From Neotabrizicola shimadae (lineage in GTDB: Bacteria; Pseudomonadota; Alphaproteobacteria; Rhodobacterales; Rhodobacteraceae), in contig NZ_CP069370.1 in the NCBI RefSeq assembly GCF_019623905.1, forward strand, positions 2,418,001 through 2,482,000: a DNA stretch of 64,000 nucleotides, written 5' to 3'. The notes under the pieces were generated by a model. The model worked only from the letters and a program-made list of their open reading frames with translations. It was not told where the DNA came from and did not search any database. Position 1 is the stretch's first letter. Every line of letters starts with the position of its first letter. Position numbers and translations under genes: made by a program. Shown here in pieces: positions 34,838-42,996 of the stretch.

Positions 34838-35157
34838 CGGGCTCTCCCTGCCGGTGTCTGGTTGCTCTGGGTCGGGCACATGCGTGGTCCGGTCCGTGGG
34901 GTTTCATCGCGGTCTCCGGGCTGCCCGGCAGGGCTGGCTAGGGTGAGGTCATAGTTGAGCGAATTACTCGGACTTGTAAAGCCGATTCTTCTTGTAAGGA
35001 ATTATCCCCCCGACATGACAGTCCCATGACCTGCGCCAACCGGCCCAACCGCCCCCTGACGCAGCGGTTTCCCTTGACTCGGGCAGCGCCAGCGCGCACT
35101 TCCGCCTTTTCGTGCCGCCCCCGCGGCGGCCACCGCATGCCAGATCCAGGACATCCC
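34838..35157. other. divergent promoter region between hemP and the helicase gene
   Basis: 320 bases. The central part (about 34950-35010) is much more AT-rich than its flanks and must carry promoters for both directions; it contains the candidate iron box at 34956-34970. The remainder is GC-rich leader for the helicase gene. Confidence 0.5.
34956..34970. promoter_or_regulatory. candidate iron-responsive (Iron-Rhodo-box-like) operator
   Basis: TGA-GCGAATTAC-TCG resembles the known TGA-N9-TCA iron box bound by RirA/IscR-type regulators in Rhodobacterales, with one mismatch in the last base. It is 119 bases upstream of the hemP start. Weak, but the location fits an iron-controlled operon. Confidence 0.3.
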
Positions 35158-36546
35158 ATGACCGCTTTCGCCGACCTTGGCCTTTCCCCCCGCCTGCTCA
35201 AGGCGCTGGAGACGGCCGGCCTCGACCGGCCCACGCCGATCCAGGCCCAGTCGATCCCGCATGTCATGGCGGGGCGCGACCTCATGGGCCTCGCACAGAC
35301 GGGCACCGGCAAGACGCTGGCCTTCGGCCTGCCGCTCCTGCACCGCATCCTCGATCTCGGCCACCCGCCGGGGCCGCGCCATGTGCGCGCGCTGATCCTC
35401 GCCCCCACGCGCGAACTTGTGCTGCAGATCTCCGACACGCTGACCACCTTCACCAAGGGCACGGCGGTCAAGGTCACCACCGTCGTCGGCGGCGCCTCGA
35501 TCAACAAGCAGGCCGAACGGCTCGCCCGCGGCACCGATGTGCTGGTGGCCACCCCCGGTCGCCTGATCGACCTGATCGAACGCGGCGACGTGAACCTGGA
35601 AAAATGCGCCTATCTGGTGCTCGACGAAGCCGACCACATGCTTGACATGGGCTTCATCCATTCGCTCCGGAAGATCGCCAAGTTCATCCCGCTCAAGCGC
35701 CAGACGCTGATGTTCTCGGCCACCATGCCGAACGACATCGAAGAGGTCTCGGAAACCTACCTGCGCGACCCGGTCCGCGTGCAGGTGGCCCCGCCCGGCA
35801 AGCCGGTGGAACGCATCAACCAGGGCATCCACTTCATCCCGAACGGGGACAAGGCGAAGCTTCTGGAAAGCTACCTGCAAAAGCACCCCGACGAGCAGGC
35901 GCTGGTCTTCGGCCGCACCAAGCACGGCGCCGACAAACTGGCGAAACTGCTGGCCAGCTGGGGCTTCAAGGTCGGCGCCATCCACGGCAACCGCAGCCAG
36001 AACCAGCGCGAGGCGATGCTGTCGGCCTTCCGCGCCGGCGAGGTCATGGTGCTTGTGGCCACAGATGTGGCAGCGCGCGGGCTCGACATCCCGACCGTGC
36101 GCCATGTCTACAATTACGACCTGCCGAACGTGCCGGAAAACTATGTCCACCGCATCGGCCGCACCGCGCGTGCGGGGGCCGAAGGCACGGCTGTCGCCTT
36201 CTGCGCCCCGGCAGAAATGGCCGATCTCGCCGCCATCGAGAAGGTGCTGAAGAAGCCGATCCCGGTCATCGGCGGTGCCCCCTGGGCCAATGTCGGCGCC
36301 CCGCCGCCCAAGCCCGCACAACGCAAGGGCCCGCCGCGGCCGGCCCGTCCGGGCGGACCCGCCCCCCAAGGGGCAAAGCCCGCCGCCCCGCAGGGCGCCA
36401 AGCCCGCCGCCAAGCCCCGCCCCGCCGCCGCGCCGAAACCGCAAGGCGGCCAGGCCGCGCCGCAGCGCGCGCCCGGTGGTGGCAAGCCCGGTGGTAGCAA
36501 GCCCGGCGGCGGTCGCCCGCGCGGGGCTAGCCGGTCTCCCCGTTGA
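35158..36546 (+). CDS. DEAD/DEAH-box ATP-dependent RNA helicase (RhlE-like)
   Basis: 462 aa. Q-motif near residue 30 (PTPIQAQSIP), Walker A AQTGTGKT, DEAD box VLDEADHMLDMG, SAT (LMFSATMP) and HRIGRTARAG are intact. The C-terminal 90 residues are low-complexity Pro/Lys/Ala/Gly with repeated AAPQGAKPA-like units, typical of RNA-binding tails. It remodels RNA, often at low temperature. ATG 35158 is chosen; earlier in-frame starts give no family sequence. The end overlaps the convergent gene by 20 bases. Confidence 0.92.
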   Translation: MTAFADLGLSPRLLKALETAGLDRPTPIQAQSIPHVMAGRDLMGLAQTGTGKTLAFGLPLLHRILDLGHPPGPRHVRALILAPTRELVLQISDTLTTFTKGTAVKVTTVVGGASINKQAERLARGTDVLVATPGRLIDLIERGDVNLEKCAYLVLDEADHMLDMGFIHSLRKIAKFIPLKRQTLMFSATMPNDIEEVSETYLRDPVRVQVAPPGKPVERINQGIHFIPNGDKAKLLESYLQKHPDEQALVFGRTKHGADKLAKLLASWGFKVGAIHGNRSQNQREAMLSAFRAGEVMVLVATDVAARGLDIPTVRHVYNYDLPNVPENYVHRIGRTARAGAEGTAVAFCAPAEMADLAAIEKVLKKPIPVIGGAPWANVGAPPPKPAQRKGPPRPARPGGPAPQGAKPAAPQGAKPAAKPRPAAAPKPQGGQAAPQRAPGGGKPGGSKPGGGRPRGASRSPR

Positions 36547-36991
36547 CCTCGGCCTCCAGGTTCATCTTGATCTCGATCAGGATCTGCTGAAGCGCCAGCG
36601 TCTCGCGCAGCATCCGCTTGGCCTCGATCACGGTGATGCGGCCATCACTGATGGACTCGTGGTATTCCGCCATCAGCTGCGCAAAGCGTTGCGCCAGAAC
36701 CACCACCTCCTGGTTCATGCCGCGCGGCCCGGAATTGCGCCGCTCCGGCTCGCCGCTCAGCGTGATGCCGCGCAGGTCGGCCAGTGCCGCCGTCACATGC
36801 GGGAAGCTCGCCGCCGCTTCCAGCCGGGCCACCACATCCACCGGCATGAAGCGGTCGCCGTGCTCTTCGTCCTCCGAATAGTACCGCCCAAGCGTGGCCT
36901 TGGACCGGCCAGTCACGGCGCAGGCCGCCTCGATGCCCACATCCTTCACCAAGGCTTCGCTGTGCTTCTTCAGATAGCTCTCGATGGTCAT
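36527..36991 (-). CDS. uncharacterised helix-turn-helix-like protein
   Basis: 154 aa. Residues 15-50 (GIEAACAVTGRSKATLGRYY) look like a helix-turn-helix that binds DNA, similar in pattern to phage CII-type regulators. The C-terminal half (VVVLAQRFAQLMAEYHESIS) is a long helix. Similar proteins in Rhodobacteraceae are called hypothetical. It overlaps the helicase end on the other strand. A regulatory role is inferred. Confidence 0.6.
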   Translation of the reverse strand: MTIESYLKKHSEALVKDVGIEAACAVTGRSKATLGRYYSEDEEHGDRFMPVDVVARLEAAASFPHVTAALADLRGITLSGEPERRNSGPRGMNQEVVVLAQRFAQLMAEYHESISDGRITVIEAKRMLRETLALQQILIEIKMNLEAEVNGETG

Positions 36992-37241
36992 CGCCGCTCC
37001 GCTCCGGGGAACTTTCCCGGTTTTTTCCCCTGAACCCCTACCCGGCCCTCGGGCTAGAAGACACCTGTGCCCGATGTTCGGGACGTTAACGAGTTGCCGG
37101 GACCATGTGGCCCCGGACGTATCGCCCGCCGCCCCGCCCCCTTTCGCAAGTCCCCCGCGCGAAGGAAAGGGGTGGCGGGCACCCGGTCTTTGCACCGCCC
37201 CGCCCATTGCACCGCCCCGCCTGCCCGGCTAGGGGACGGTC

Positions 37242-37820
37242 ATGGCAAAGCTCTACTTCCATTACTCCACCATGAACGCGGGCAAGTCGACCGCCCTCCT
37301 TCAGGCCGCCTACAACTATCGTGAAGGCGGCATGGTCCCCTATCTCATCACCGCCCGGCTGGACGACCGGGGCGGCCAAAGCCGGATCGCCAGCCGCATC
37401 GGCATCGGCGAAGAGGCGGATACATTCGCACCGGGCGAAGACCTATTCGCCAAGCTGAAGACCCGCTTTGCCGAAGGCGCCGTCGCCTGCGTCTTCATCG
37501 ACGAGGCGCAGTTCCTTGCGCGCGATCAGGTCTGGCAACTCGCCCGCGCCGTGGACGATCTCGGCGTGCCAATCATGTGCTACGGCCTGCGCGTGGATTT
37601 CCAGGGCAACCTCTTTCCCGGTTCGGCCGCGCTTCTGGCCTGGGCCGACGAGATGCGCGAGGTCCGCACCATCTGCGCCTGCGGGAAGAAGGCCACCATG
37701 GTCATCCGCCGCGGCCCCGACGGCCGCGCGCTGAAAGACGGCGAACAGGTGCAGATCGGCGGCAACGAAACCTACGTCAGCCTCTGCCGCCGCCACTGGC
37801 GCGAAGCCGTGGGGGACTGA
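37242..37820 (+). CDS. tdk: thymidine kinase
   Basis: 192 aa type II thymidine kinase. P-loop MNAGKSTALL near residue 14, DEAQFL (Walker B-like) near 87, the lasso-type zinc cysteines ICACGKKA and CRRH, and GRALKDGEQVQIGGNETY for thymidine binding are all present. It salvages thymidine to dTMP. It is a single gene, followed 59 bases downstream by element copy B, which probably terminates it. Confidence 0.95.
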   Translation: MAKLYFHYSTMNAGKSTALLQAAYNYREGGMVPYLITARLDDRGGQSRIASRIGIGEEADTFAPGEDLFAKLKTRFAEGAVACVFIDEAQFLARDQVWQLARAVDDLGVPIMCYGLRVDFQGNLFPGSAALLAWADEMREVRTICACGKKATMVIRRGPDGRALKDGEQVQIGGNETYVSLCRRHWREAVGD

Positions 37821-37879
37821 GAGGCAGTTTTCTTCAAGGGATTGCCGAGCCCGGCCCCGCGCGAAGCCGTGAAAGTCTT

Positions 37880-37950
37880 AAGTCCAAGTTAATCCGCGCC
37901 AGCAACCCATTGATTTTACTTGGTCCACCCTAGCGTCCGAGCTCGGACGC
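37880..37950 (+). repeat. 71-bp dispersed element, copy B
   Basis: Same length and same landmarks as copy A: AAGTCCAAGTTAATCCG, GCAACCCATTGA, CTTGG, then the palindrome GCGTCCGAGCTCGGACGC at 37933-37950. It lies between tdk and the convergent radical SAM gene; the palindrome abuts that gene's stop codon. Confidence 0.85.
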
Positions 37951-39036
37951 CTAAAACAGGCTCAGCTGGTCCCCGGCCCTCGGCGGCGGCCGGAACAAGT
38001 CGCTCCGCAGGGGCGGCAGGTCCACTGCCAGCCCCATCCGGGCCACCGCCGACCGGAACCGCCGGGCGGTCAGCTCCGCCCAAAGCCCCTCCCCCCGCAT
38101 CCTCTTGCCCCAGGCCGGGTCATAGTCCCGCCCCCCGTGCAGCTCCCTGACCCGGCCCATCACCTTGGCCGCCCGCCCCGGCTCGGCCCGCTCCAGCCAC
38201 TCCCGCCAAAGCCCCGCCACCTCCAGCGGCAGCCGCAGCATGATCCAGCTCGCCCCGACCGCCCCCGCCTCTTTCGCAGCCGCAAGGATCGCCTCCAGCT
38301 CGTGGTCCGTCAGCCCCGGCACCACCGGCGCCACCATGACCCGCACACCCACCCCCGCCGCCGACAGCCGCCGGATCACCTCCAGCCGCCGCGCCGGCGC
38401 CGCCGCCCTCGGCTCCATCCGCCGGGCAAGCCCCGCGTCCAGCGTCGTGACCGACACCCCCACCCGCACCAGCCCCTCCGCCGCCATCGGCGCCAGCAGG
38501 TCCAGGTCCCTCTCGATCAACGCCCCCTTCGTGGTGATCGCCACCGGATGCCGGAAGGCCGCCAGAACCTCCAGCACCTCCCGCATCACCCGGTGCTCCG
38601 CCTCGCAGGGCTGGTAGGGGTCTGTATTGGTCCCGATCGCCACCGGCGCCACCCGGTAGCCCTTCGCCCGCAGCTCTGCCTCCAGCACCGCCCCGATCCC
38701 CGGCCGGGCAATCAGCCGCGTCTCGAAATCCAGCCCCGGCGACAGGTTGAGCCAGGCATGGGTCGGCCGGGCAAAGCAGTAGACGCAGCCATGCTCGCAG
38801 CCCCGGTAGGGGTTCACCGACCGGTCGAACGGCAGGTCCGGCGAGCGGTTGAAGCTCAGCGCCGACCGCGGCACCTCGACCCGAACCTCGGTCTGTACCA
38901 GCCGCTCCTCCGGCGGTTCCCACCCGTCCTCCACCGCCACCCGCTGCGTGGCCTCGTAGCGGCCAGCCTGATTGCTAGCCGCCCCACGGGCGCGCAGGCG
39001 GGTGCCGGGAAGAAGGGAGGCGTGCCGGTGTGACAT
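37951..39036 (-). CDS. PA0069-type radical SAM protein
   Basis: 361 aa. The [4Fe-4S] motif is CEHGCVYCFAR (Cx3Cx2C) near residue 80, preceded by SVNPYRG. The TIM-barrel strands include GTNTDPYQPCE and VAPVVPGLTD. These proteins are related to the photolyase-like SplB family, and their reaction is not established. ATG 39036 is chosen because it is followed by family-like sequence; the C-terminus ends next to element copy B. Confidence 0.85.
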   Translation of the reverse strand: MSHRHASLLPGTRLRARGAASNQAGRYEATQRVAVEDGWEPPEERLVQTEVRVEVPRSALSFNRSPDLPFDRSVNPYRGCEHGCVYCFARPTHAWLNLSPGLDFETRLIARPGIGAVLEAELRAKGYRVAPVAIGTNTDPYQPCEAEHRVMREVLEVLAAFRHPVAITTKGALIERDLDLLAPMAAEGLVRVGVSVTTLDAGLARRMEPRAAAPARRLEVIRRLSAAGVGVRVMVAPVVPGLTDHELEAILAAAKEAGAVGASWIMLRLPLEVAGLWREWLERAEPGRAAKVMGRVRELHGGRDYDPAWGKRMRGEGLWAELTARRFRSAVARMGLAVDLPPLRSDLFRPPPRAGDQLSLF

Positions 39037-39075
39037 GGCCCCAATCTGGAACATATAGGGAACAATTGCCAGCCC

Positions 39076-39092
39076 CCGACAGGCTCTGTCGG
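39076..39092 (+). other. stem-loop in the leader of the corrinoid-protein gene
   Basis: A perfect 6-bp inverted repeat CCGACA-GGCTC-TGTCGG is followed by CTTTCTCCCC. It lies 91 bases before the ATG of the corrinoid-protein gene. It could be a terminator of leader transcription or part of a structured leader, for example a methionine-cycle riboswitch, but I cannot match a known consensus. Confidence 0.3.
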
Positions 39093-39182
39093 CTTTCTCC
39101 CCCAAGTGTCGGAAACGTCGCTGTGGACGGGACGGCTTTCCCGCACTACGCATCAAGCCAGACCCCTTGAGGAGCGCCCCCC

Positions 39183-39881
39183 ATGGCCGACGACGACGAG
39201 ATCATCCTCTCTGAACTCTCTGACGACGAACTCGTCCTGCAGATGCACGACGACCTGTATGACGGCCTGAAGGAAGAGATCGAGGAAGGCGTCCGCATCC
39301 TGTTGGACCGCGGCTGGACCCCCTATGACGTTCTGACCAAGGCACTGGTCGCCGGCATGACCATCGTCGGCGCCGACTTCCGCGACGGCATCCTGTTCGT
39401 GCCCGAAGTGCTTCTGGCCGCCAATGCGATGAAGGCGGGCATGGCGATCCTGAAGCCGCTGCTGGCGGAAACCGGGGCGCCGCGCATGGGCAAGATGGTC
39501 ATCGGCACCGTGAAGGGCGACATCCACGACATCGGCAAGAACCTTGTGGCCATGATGATGGAAGGCGCCGGCTTCGAGGTGCTGGATCTTGGCATCAACA
39601 ACTCGGTGGAGAAATACCTCGAGGCGCTGGAAGCCGAACAGCCCGACATCCTGGGCATGTCGGCCCTGCTGACCACGACCATGCCCTACATGAAGGTCGT
39701 GATCGACACGATGAAGGAAAAGGGGATGCGAGAGGACTATATAGTCCTCGTGGGCGGCGCGCCCCTGAACGAAGAGTTCGGCAAGGCGATCGGCGCCGAT
39801 GCCTATTGCCGCGACGCGGCTGTTGCGGTCGAAACCGCCAAGCAGTTCATCGCCCGCAAGCACAACCGGATGACGGCCTGA
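39183..39881 (+). CDS. corrinoid (cobalamin-binding) protein, MetH B12-domain-like
   Basis: 232 aa. A helical cap (residues about 20-100, with VPEVLLAANAMKAGM) precedes a Rossmann B12-binding domain with GDIHDIGKN, whose His replaces the lower base of cobalamin, and the SALLTTTM and GGAPLNEEF nucleotide-loop strands. It shuttles methyl groups between a methyltransferase and an acceptor; no catalytic methyltransferase is nearby. In some roseobacters methionine synthase is split into separate domains, including a B12-binding protein of this size, so this may be that part. Confidence 0.85.
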   Translation: MADDDEIILSELSDDELVLQMHDDLYDGLKEEIEEGVRILLDRGWTPYDVLTKALVAGMTIVGADFRDGILFVPEVLLAANAMKAGMAILKPLLAETGAPRMGKMVIGTVKGDIHDIGKNLVAMMMEGAGFEVLDLGINNSVEKYLEALEAEQPDILGMSALLTTTMPYMKVVIDTMKEKGMREDYIVLVGGAPLNEEFGKAIGADAYCRDAAVAVETAKQFIARKHNRMTA

Positions 39882-40031
39882 CACGCGTTGAGTCGGGCCG
39901 AAGCTCGGGCGGCAGAACTGCCGCCCGGACAGTGCGTCGCGATTCCGCAGGACAAGATCGCAAAGCGTGATACGAACCCCCTTCACAATCGGCCGGCGAC
40001 GCTCCACATTCGAAAGGATCGGAGAACCGTC

Positions 40032-40187
40032 ATGCCCGTGACTCATTTCCTTTTCCTCCTGGTCTCGGTGATCGTCGCCGCCGGAGTGACGATCGCGCTT
40101 TTTGCCGTGGCCAATCTTCCCCTGATGGCGCTGGCCTTCGCCGCGCTGTCCGGAACGCTGATCCTTGGCCTGCGCCGGTGGGGCTGA
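40032..40187 (+). CDS. small membrane protein of unknown function
   Basis: 51 aa, two hydrophobic segments (FLFLLVSVIVAAGVTIALFA and LMALAFAALSGTLILGL). It begins MPVTHFLF at ATG 40032 with GGAG upstream, 150 bases after the corrinoid gene. Its stop overlaps the GTG start of DUF1638 by 10 bases, so it is part of this operon. I cannot assign a function. Confidence 0.55.
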   Translation: MPVTHFLFLLVSVIVAAGVTIALFAVANLPLMALAFAALSGTLILGLRRWG

Positions 40188-40825
40188 TCCCTGATGACGG
40201 CACGCTGACCGTTTCGGGGCTCGCGCCAGAGGCGCGGGGGCGTATCCTGCTTCTGGCCTGCGGGGCACTGGCGCATGAGATCGTCGCACTTCGCAAGGCC
40301 AATGGCTGGACGCATCTTGACCTGCAATGCCTGCCGGCCAACCTGCACCTGTGGCCCGACCGGATTCCTGATGCGGTCGAGGCCGCCGTTGAAGCGCACC
40401 GGAGCGACTACGAAGCGATCTTTGTCGTCTATGCCGATTGCGGCACCGGCGGGCTCTTGCAGGAAACGTGCAAGAAGTTGGGCGTCGAGATGATTGAAGG
40501 CCCGCATTGCTATTCGTTCTTTGAAGGCAATGCCACCTTTGCCGCCCATGCCGAAGACGAGTTCACCGCCTTCTACCTGACGGATTTCCTGGTTCGGCAG
40601 TTCGATGCCTTTGTATGGAGGCCGATGGGGCTGGACCGCCACCCTGGCCTTCGGGACATGTATTTCGGCAATTACACGAAGTTGGTCTATCAGGCCCAGA
40701 CCGACGACCCTGCGCTGGACATGCGGGCGCGGGACTGTGCCGAACGGCTTGGCCTTGCTTACGAGCGGCGTTTTACGGGCTATGGCGACCTTGCCACGAC
40801 CCTGAGGCGCGTAGCTGAAGCATGA
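40178..40825 (+). CDS. DUF1638 domain-containing protein
   Basis: 215 aa. Diagnostic stretches are LLACGALAHEIVAL, LDLQCLPANLHLWP, VVYADCGTGGLLQ and GPHCYSFFEG, with conserved Cys residues that suggest metal or cofactor binding. DUF1638 proteins regularly sit with corrinoid proteins in methyltransferase clusters. GTG 40178 is used because no in-frame ATG occurs near the domain start. It is followed by an NTF2-like gene overlapping by 4 bases. Confidence 0.8.
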   Translation: MGLIPDDGTLTVSGLAPEARGRILLLACGALAHEIVALRKANGWTHLDLQCLPANLHLWPDRIPDAVEAAVEAHRSDYEAIFVVYADCGTGGLLQETCKKLGVEMIEGPHCYSFFEGNATFAAHAEDEFTAFYLTDFLVRQFDAFVWRPMGLDRHPGLRDMYFGNYTKLVYQAQTDDPALDMRARDCAERLGLAYERRFTGYGDLATTLRRVAEA

Positions 40826-41229
40826 TTCCTGAAGATCTGAGTCCCTTGGCCGCCGCTGCCTTCGCGCGCAACTTTGCTGCGCTTTGGGGTGCAGGCGATT
40901 CTGCGGGACTGGCGACCCTGTTCTTGCCCGACGGAGAATGCCTGACCGTCACCGGAGCCGAAGCGCTTGGTCGGGATGCGGTGGAAGCGGCACTGGCCGC
41001 TGACCTGGACGGGATGCTGCGCGGCTCTCGCCTTGTCACCGGCCGAACGCGGGTGCGGAACCTGAACAACGAATTGCTGTTGCAGCAGCGCTATGTCCTG
41101 TCGGGCCTGGTCGACCAGGACGGGCAAGACCTTGGACGGCATGGTTTGGCGATGTCGGCGCTTCTGATACCCTCGCTGGAAGGTTTGCGTGCGCTGTCGG
41201 TGGTGCTGGTTCCGTTGGAACTGGGCTAG
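40822..41229 (+). CDS. SgcJ/EcaC-type NTF2-like protein
   Basis: 135 aa, a single cone-shaped NTF2-like domain: FARNFAALWGAGDSAGLATL then LFLPDGECLTVTG and the late VRNLNNELLLQQRYV strands. The fold includes enzymes and ligand carriers without a fixed chemistry. It overlaps the DUF1638 stop by 4 bases (ATGA) and is the last gene of the corrinoid operon, followed by two strong hairpins. Confidence 0.7.
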   Translation: MIPEDLSPLAAAAFARNFAALWGAGDSAGLATLFLPDGECLTVTGAEALGRDAVEAALAADLDGMLRGSRLVTGRTRVRNLNNELLLQQRYVLSGLVDQDGQDLGRHGLAMSALLIPSLEGLRALSVVLVPLELG

Positions 41230-41236
41230 AGCGCAC

Positions 41237-41267
41237 CTCTCTCAATCTGGTTCACTGATTGAGAGGA
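41237..41267. terminator. hairpin downstream of the corrinoid operon
   Basis: CTCTCTCAATC-loop-GATTGAGAG pairs around TGGTTCACT, 8 bases after the NTF2-like stop. It lies between convergent genes (operon end and recN end) and can terminate both. Confidence 0.55.
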
Positions 41268-41300
41268 GCGCGAGGCATTCCCCACGGCCTGCCTGCCTTG

Positions 41301-41337
41301 GCTTGCATTCAATCTGAATCAGATTGAAAGTAAGCCG
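41301..41337. repeat. second palindromic hairpin before recN
   Basis: GGCTT-gca-TTCAATCTG-aat-CAGATTGAA-agt-AAGCC is an almost perfect hairpin ending 3 bases from the recN stop. It shares CAATCTG with the previous hairpin. It may be a terminator or a member of a dispersed palindromic family. Confidence 0.55.
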
Positions 41338-41339
41338 CC

Positions 41340-42983
41340 CTAGGCCTGAAGAAGCGCCCGCGCCGCCTCGCGCGCGGCCGTGGTCACGGTATCGCCGGCC
41401 AGCATCCGGGCCAATTCCTCGACGCGCTGGTCGTCGGACAGGGGCACGACGCGAGACAGGGTTGCCTCGCCCTCGACACGCTTTTCCACGCGCCAATGAT
41501 GCGCGCCGCGCGCCGCAACCTGGGGCGCGTGAGTCACAACGAGGATCTGCCCGCCCTCGGCCAGCCGCTGCAGGCGGCGGCCAACAGCATCGGCGGTCGC
41601 GCCCCCGACGCCCCGGTCGATCTCGTCGAAGATCAGGGTCAGGCCATTGGAGGCGCGAGTCAGGCAGACCTTCAATGCCAGCAGGAACCGCGACAACTCT
41701 CCCCCCGAGGCGATGCGGTTCAGGGGGCCTGCCGGGGCGCCGGGGTTGGTGGCAACGGTAAAGGTCACCGCATCCGCGCCCTCTGGACCGGGTTCCGCGG
41801 ATTCCATGCGGGTTTCGAACCGGGCGCGGTCCAGCTTCAGGGGTGCAAGCTCCCCTGCCATGGCCGCATCCAGCGCCTTGGCCGCCGTTGCCCGCGCCTG
41901 CGACACGCGCCGCGCTTCTGCCGAATAGGCGGCCTCGGCCGCGTCCACCGCGCGGCGCAAGGCCGCGATGCCGGTTCCGCCACTGTCCAGAGCTTCGAGT
42001 TCCAGGCGCTTTTCGATGGCGAAGCGGCCCAGGTCGTCGGGCTGCACGCGATGCTTCTTGGCCAGGCCGCGGATGGCGAAGAGGCGTTCCTCGACAGCCT
42101 CAAGTTCGCCTGGCGATACATCCATGGCACGGAGCGCCATCTCGATTTCGGACCCCGCCTCGCCCAGTTCCACAAGGGCGCGCGTCAGAGCGGCGATGGC
42201 TGCATCCAGCCGGCCCTCGGCACGGTCGGCAGCACCTTCCAGCCAGCGCAGGGCATCTGCAACCTGGCGCTCCGCGCCGGATTCGGTGACGGCTGCATGA
42301 GCGCGACTTACATCGGCGCGGATGCGCTCGACCGCTTGCATCGCGCGACGGCGGGCGTCCAGCTCCGCCTCTTCACCGGGCTGCGGGTCCAGCTTGTCCA
42401 GTTCGGCCACGGCAGCGCGCAGCCAGTCTTCGTCGGCCCTCGCGCGACTTTGTGCGGCCTCGGCGGCTGCCAGGTCTGCCGCGGCCCGCGCGCGGTCGCG
42501 CCAGAGCGTGCGCAGGCTCGCGGTTTCGATGGCGCCGAAGGCATCCAAGAGAGCCCGGTGACCGCGCGGGTTCATCAGGCCGCCGTCATCCTGCTGTCCC
42601 TGCAATTCCACCAAGGTGGCCCCCAGGTTGCGCAGCACTTCTGCGCTGACGCGGCGATCGTTGGCCCAGGCAGTCCGGCGGCCATCGAGAGAGGTCACAC
42701 GGCGCAGGATGAGTTCGTCCCCGGCTTCGATCCCGGCATCGGCAAGCACAGTGCGGGCAGGATGGTCGGGCACCAGGTCGAATACGGCCGTAACCTCGCC
42801 CTGAGTGGCGCCGGCGCGCACCAGATCGGCCCGCCCCTTCCAGCCAAGCGCCAGGCCAAGAGCATCCAGCAGGATCGACTTGCCGGCCCCTGTCTCGCCG
42901 GTCAACACGTTCAAACCCGGCTGGAAGGCAAGATCCAGCCGGTCGATCAGAAGGATGTCGCGGATCTCCAGCGCCGTCAGCAT
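41340..42983 (-). CDS. recN: DNA repair protein RecN
   Basis: 547 aa SMC-like ATPase. Walker A GETGAGKS is near residue 29, the coiled coils span about 155-355, the signature/Walker B block is LIFDEIDRGVGGATADAVG, and ILVVTHAPQVAARG is the switch region. It acts in double-strand break repair. The start ATG 42983 matches the family. It is downstream of bamD in a compact operon-like run; I saw no LexA box before it. Confidence 0.95.
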   Translation of the reverse strand: MLTALEIRDILLIDRLDLAFQPGLNVLTGETGAGKSILLDALGLALGWKGRADLVRAGATQGEVTAVFDLVPDHPARTVLADAGIEAGDELILRRVTSLDGRRTAWANDRRVSAEVLRNLGATLVELQGQQDDGGLMNPRGHRALLDAFGAIETASLRTLWRDRARAAADLAAAEAAQSRARADEDWLRAAVAELDKLDPQPGEEAELDARRRAMQAVERIRADVSRAHAAVTESGAERQVADALRWLEGAADRAEGRLDAAIAALTRALVELGEAGSEIEMALRAMDVSPGELEAVEERLFAIRGLAKKHRVQPDDLGRFAIEKRLELEALDSGGTGIAALRRAVDAAEAAYSAEARRVSQARATAAKALDAAMAGELAPLKLDRARFETRMESAEPGPEGADAVTFTVATNPGAPAGPLNRIASGGELSRFLLALKVCLTRASNGLTLIFDEIDRGVGGATADAVGRRLQRLAEGGQILVVTHAPQVAARGAHHWRVEKRVEGEATLSRVVPLSDDQRVEELARMLAGDTVTTAAREAARALLQA

Positions 42984-42996
42984 GGGGCCTGCCGCC

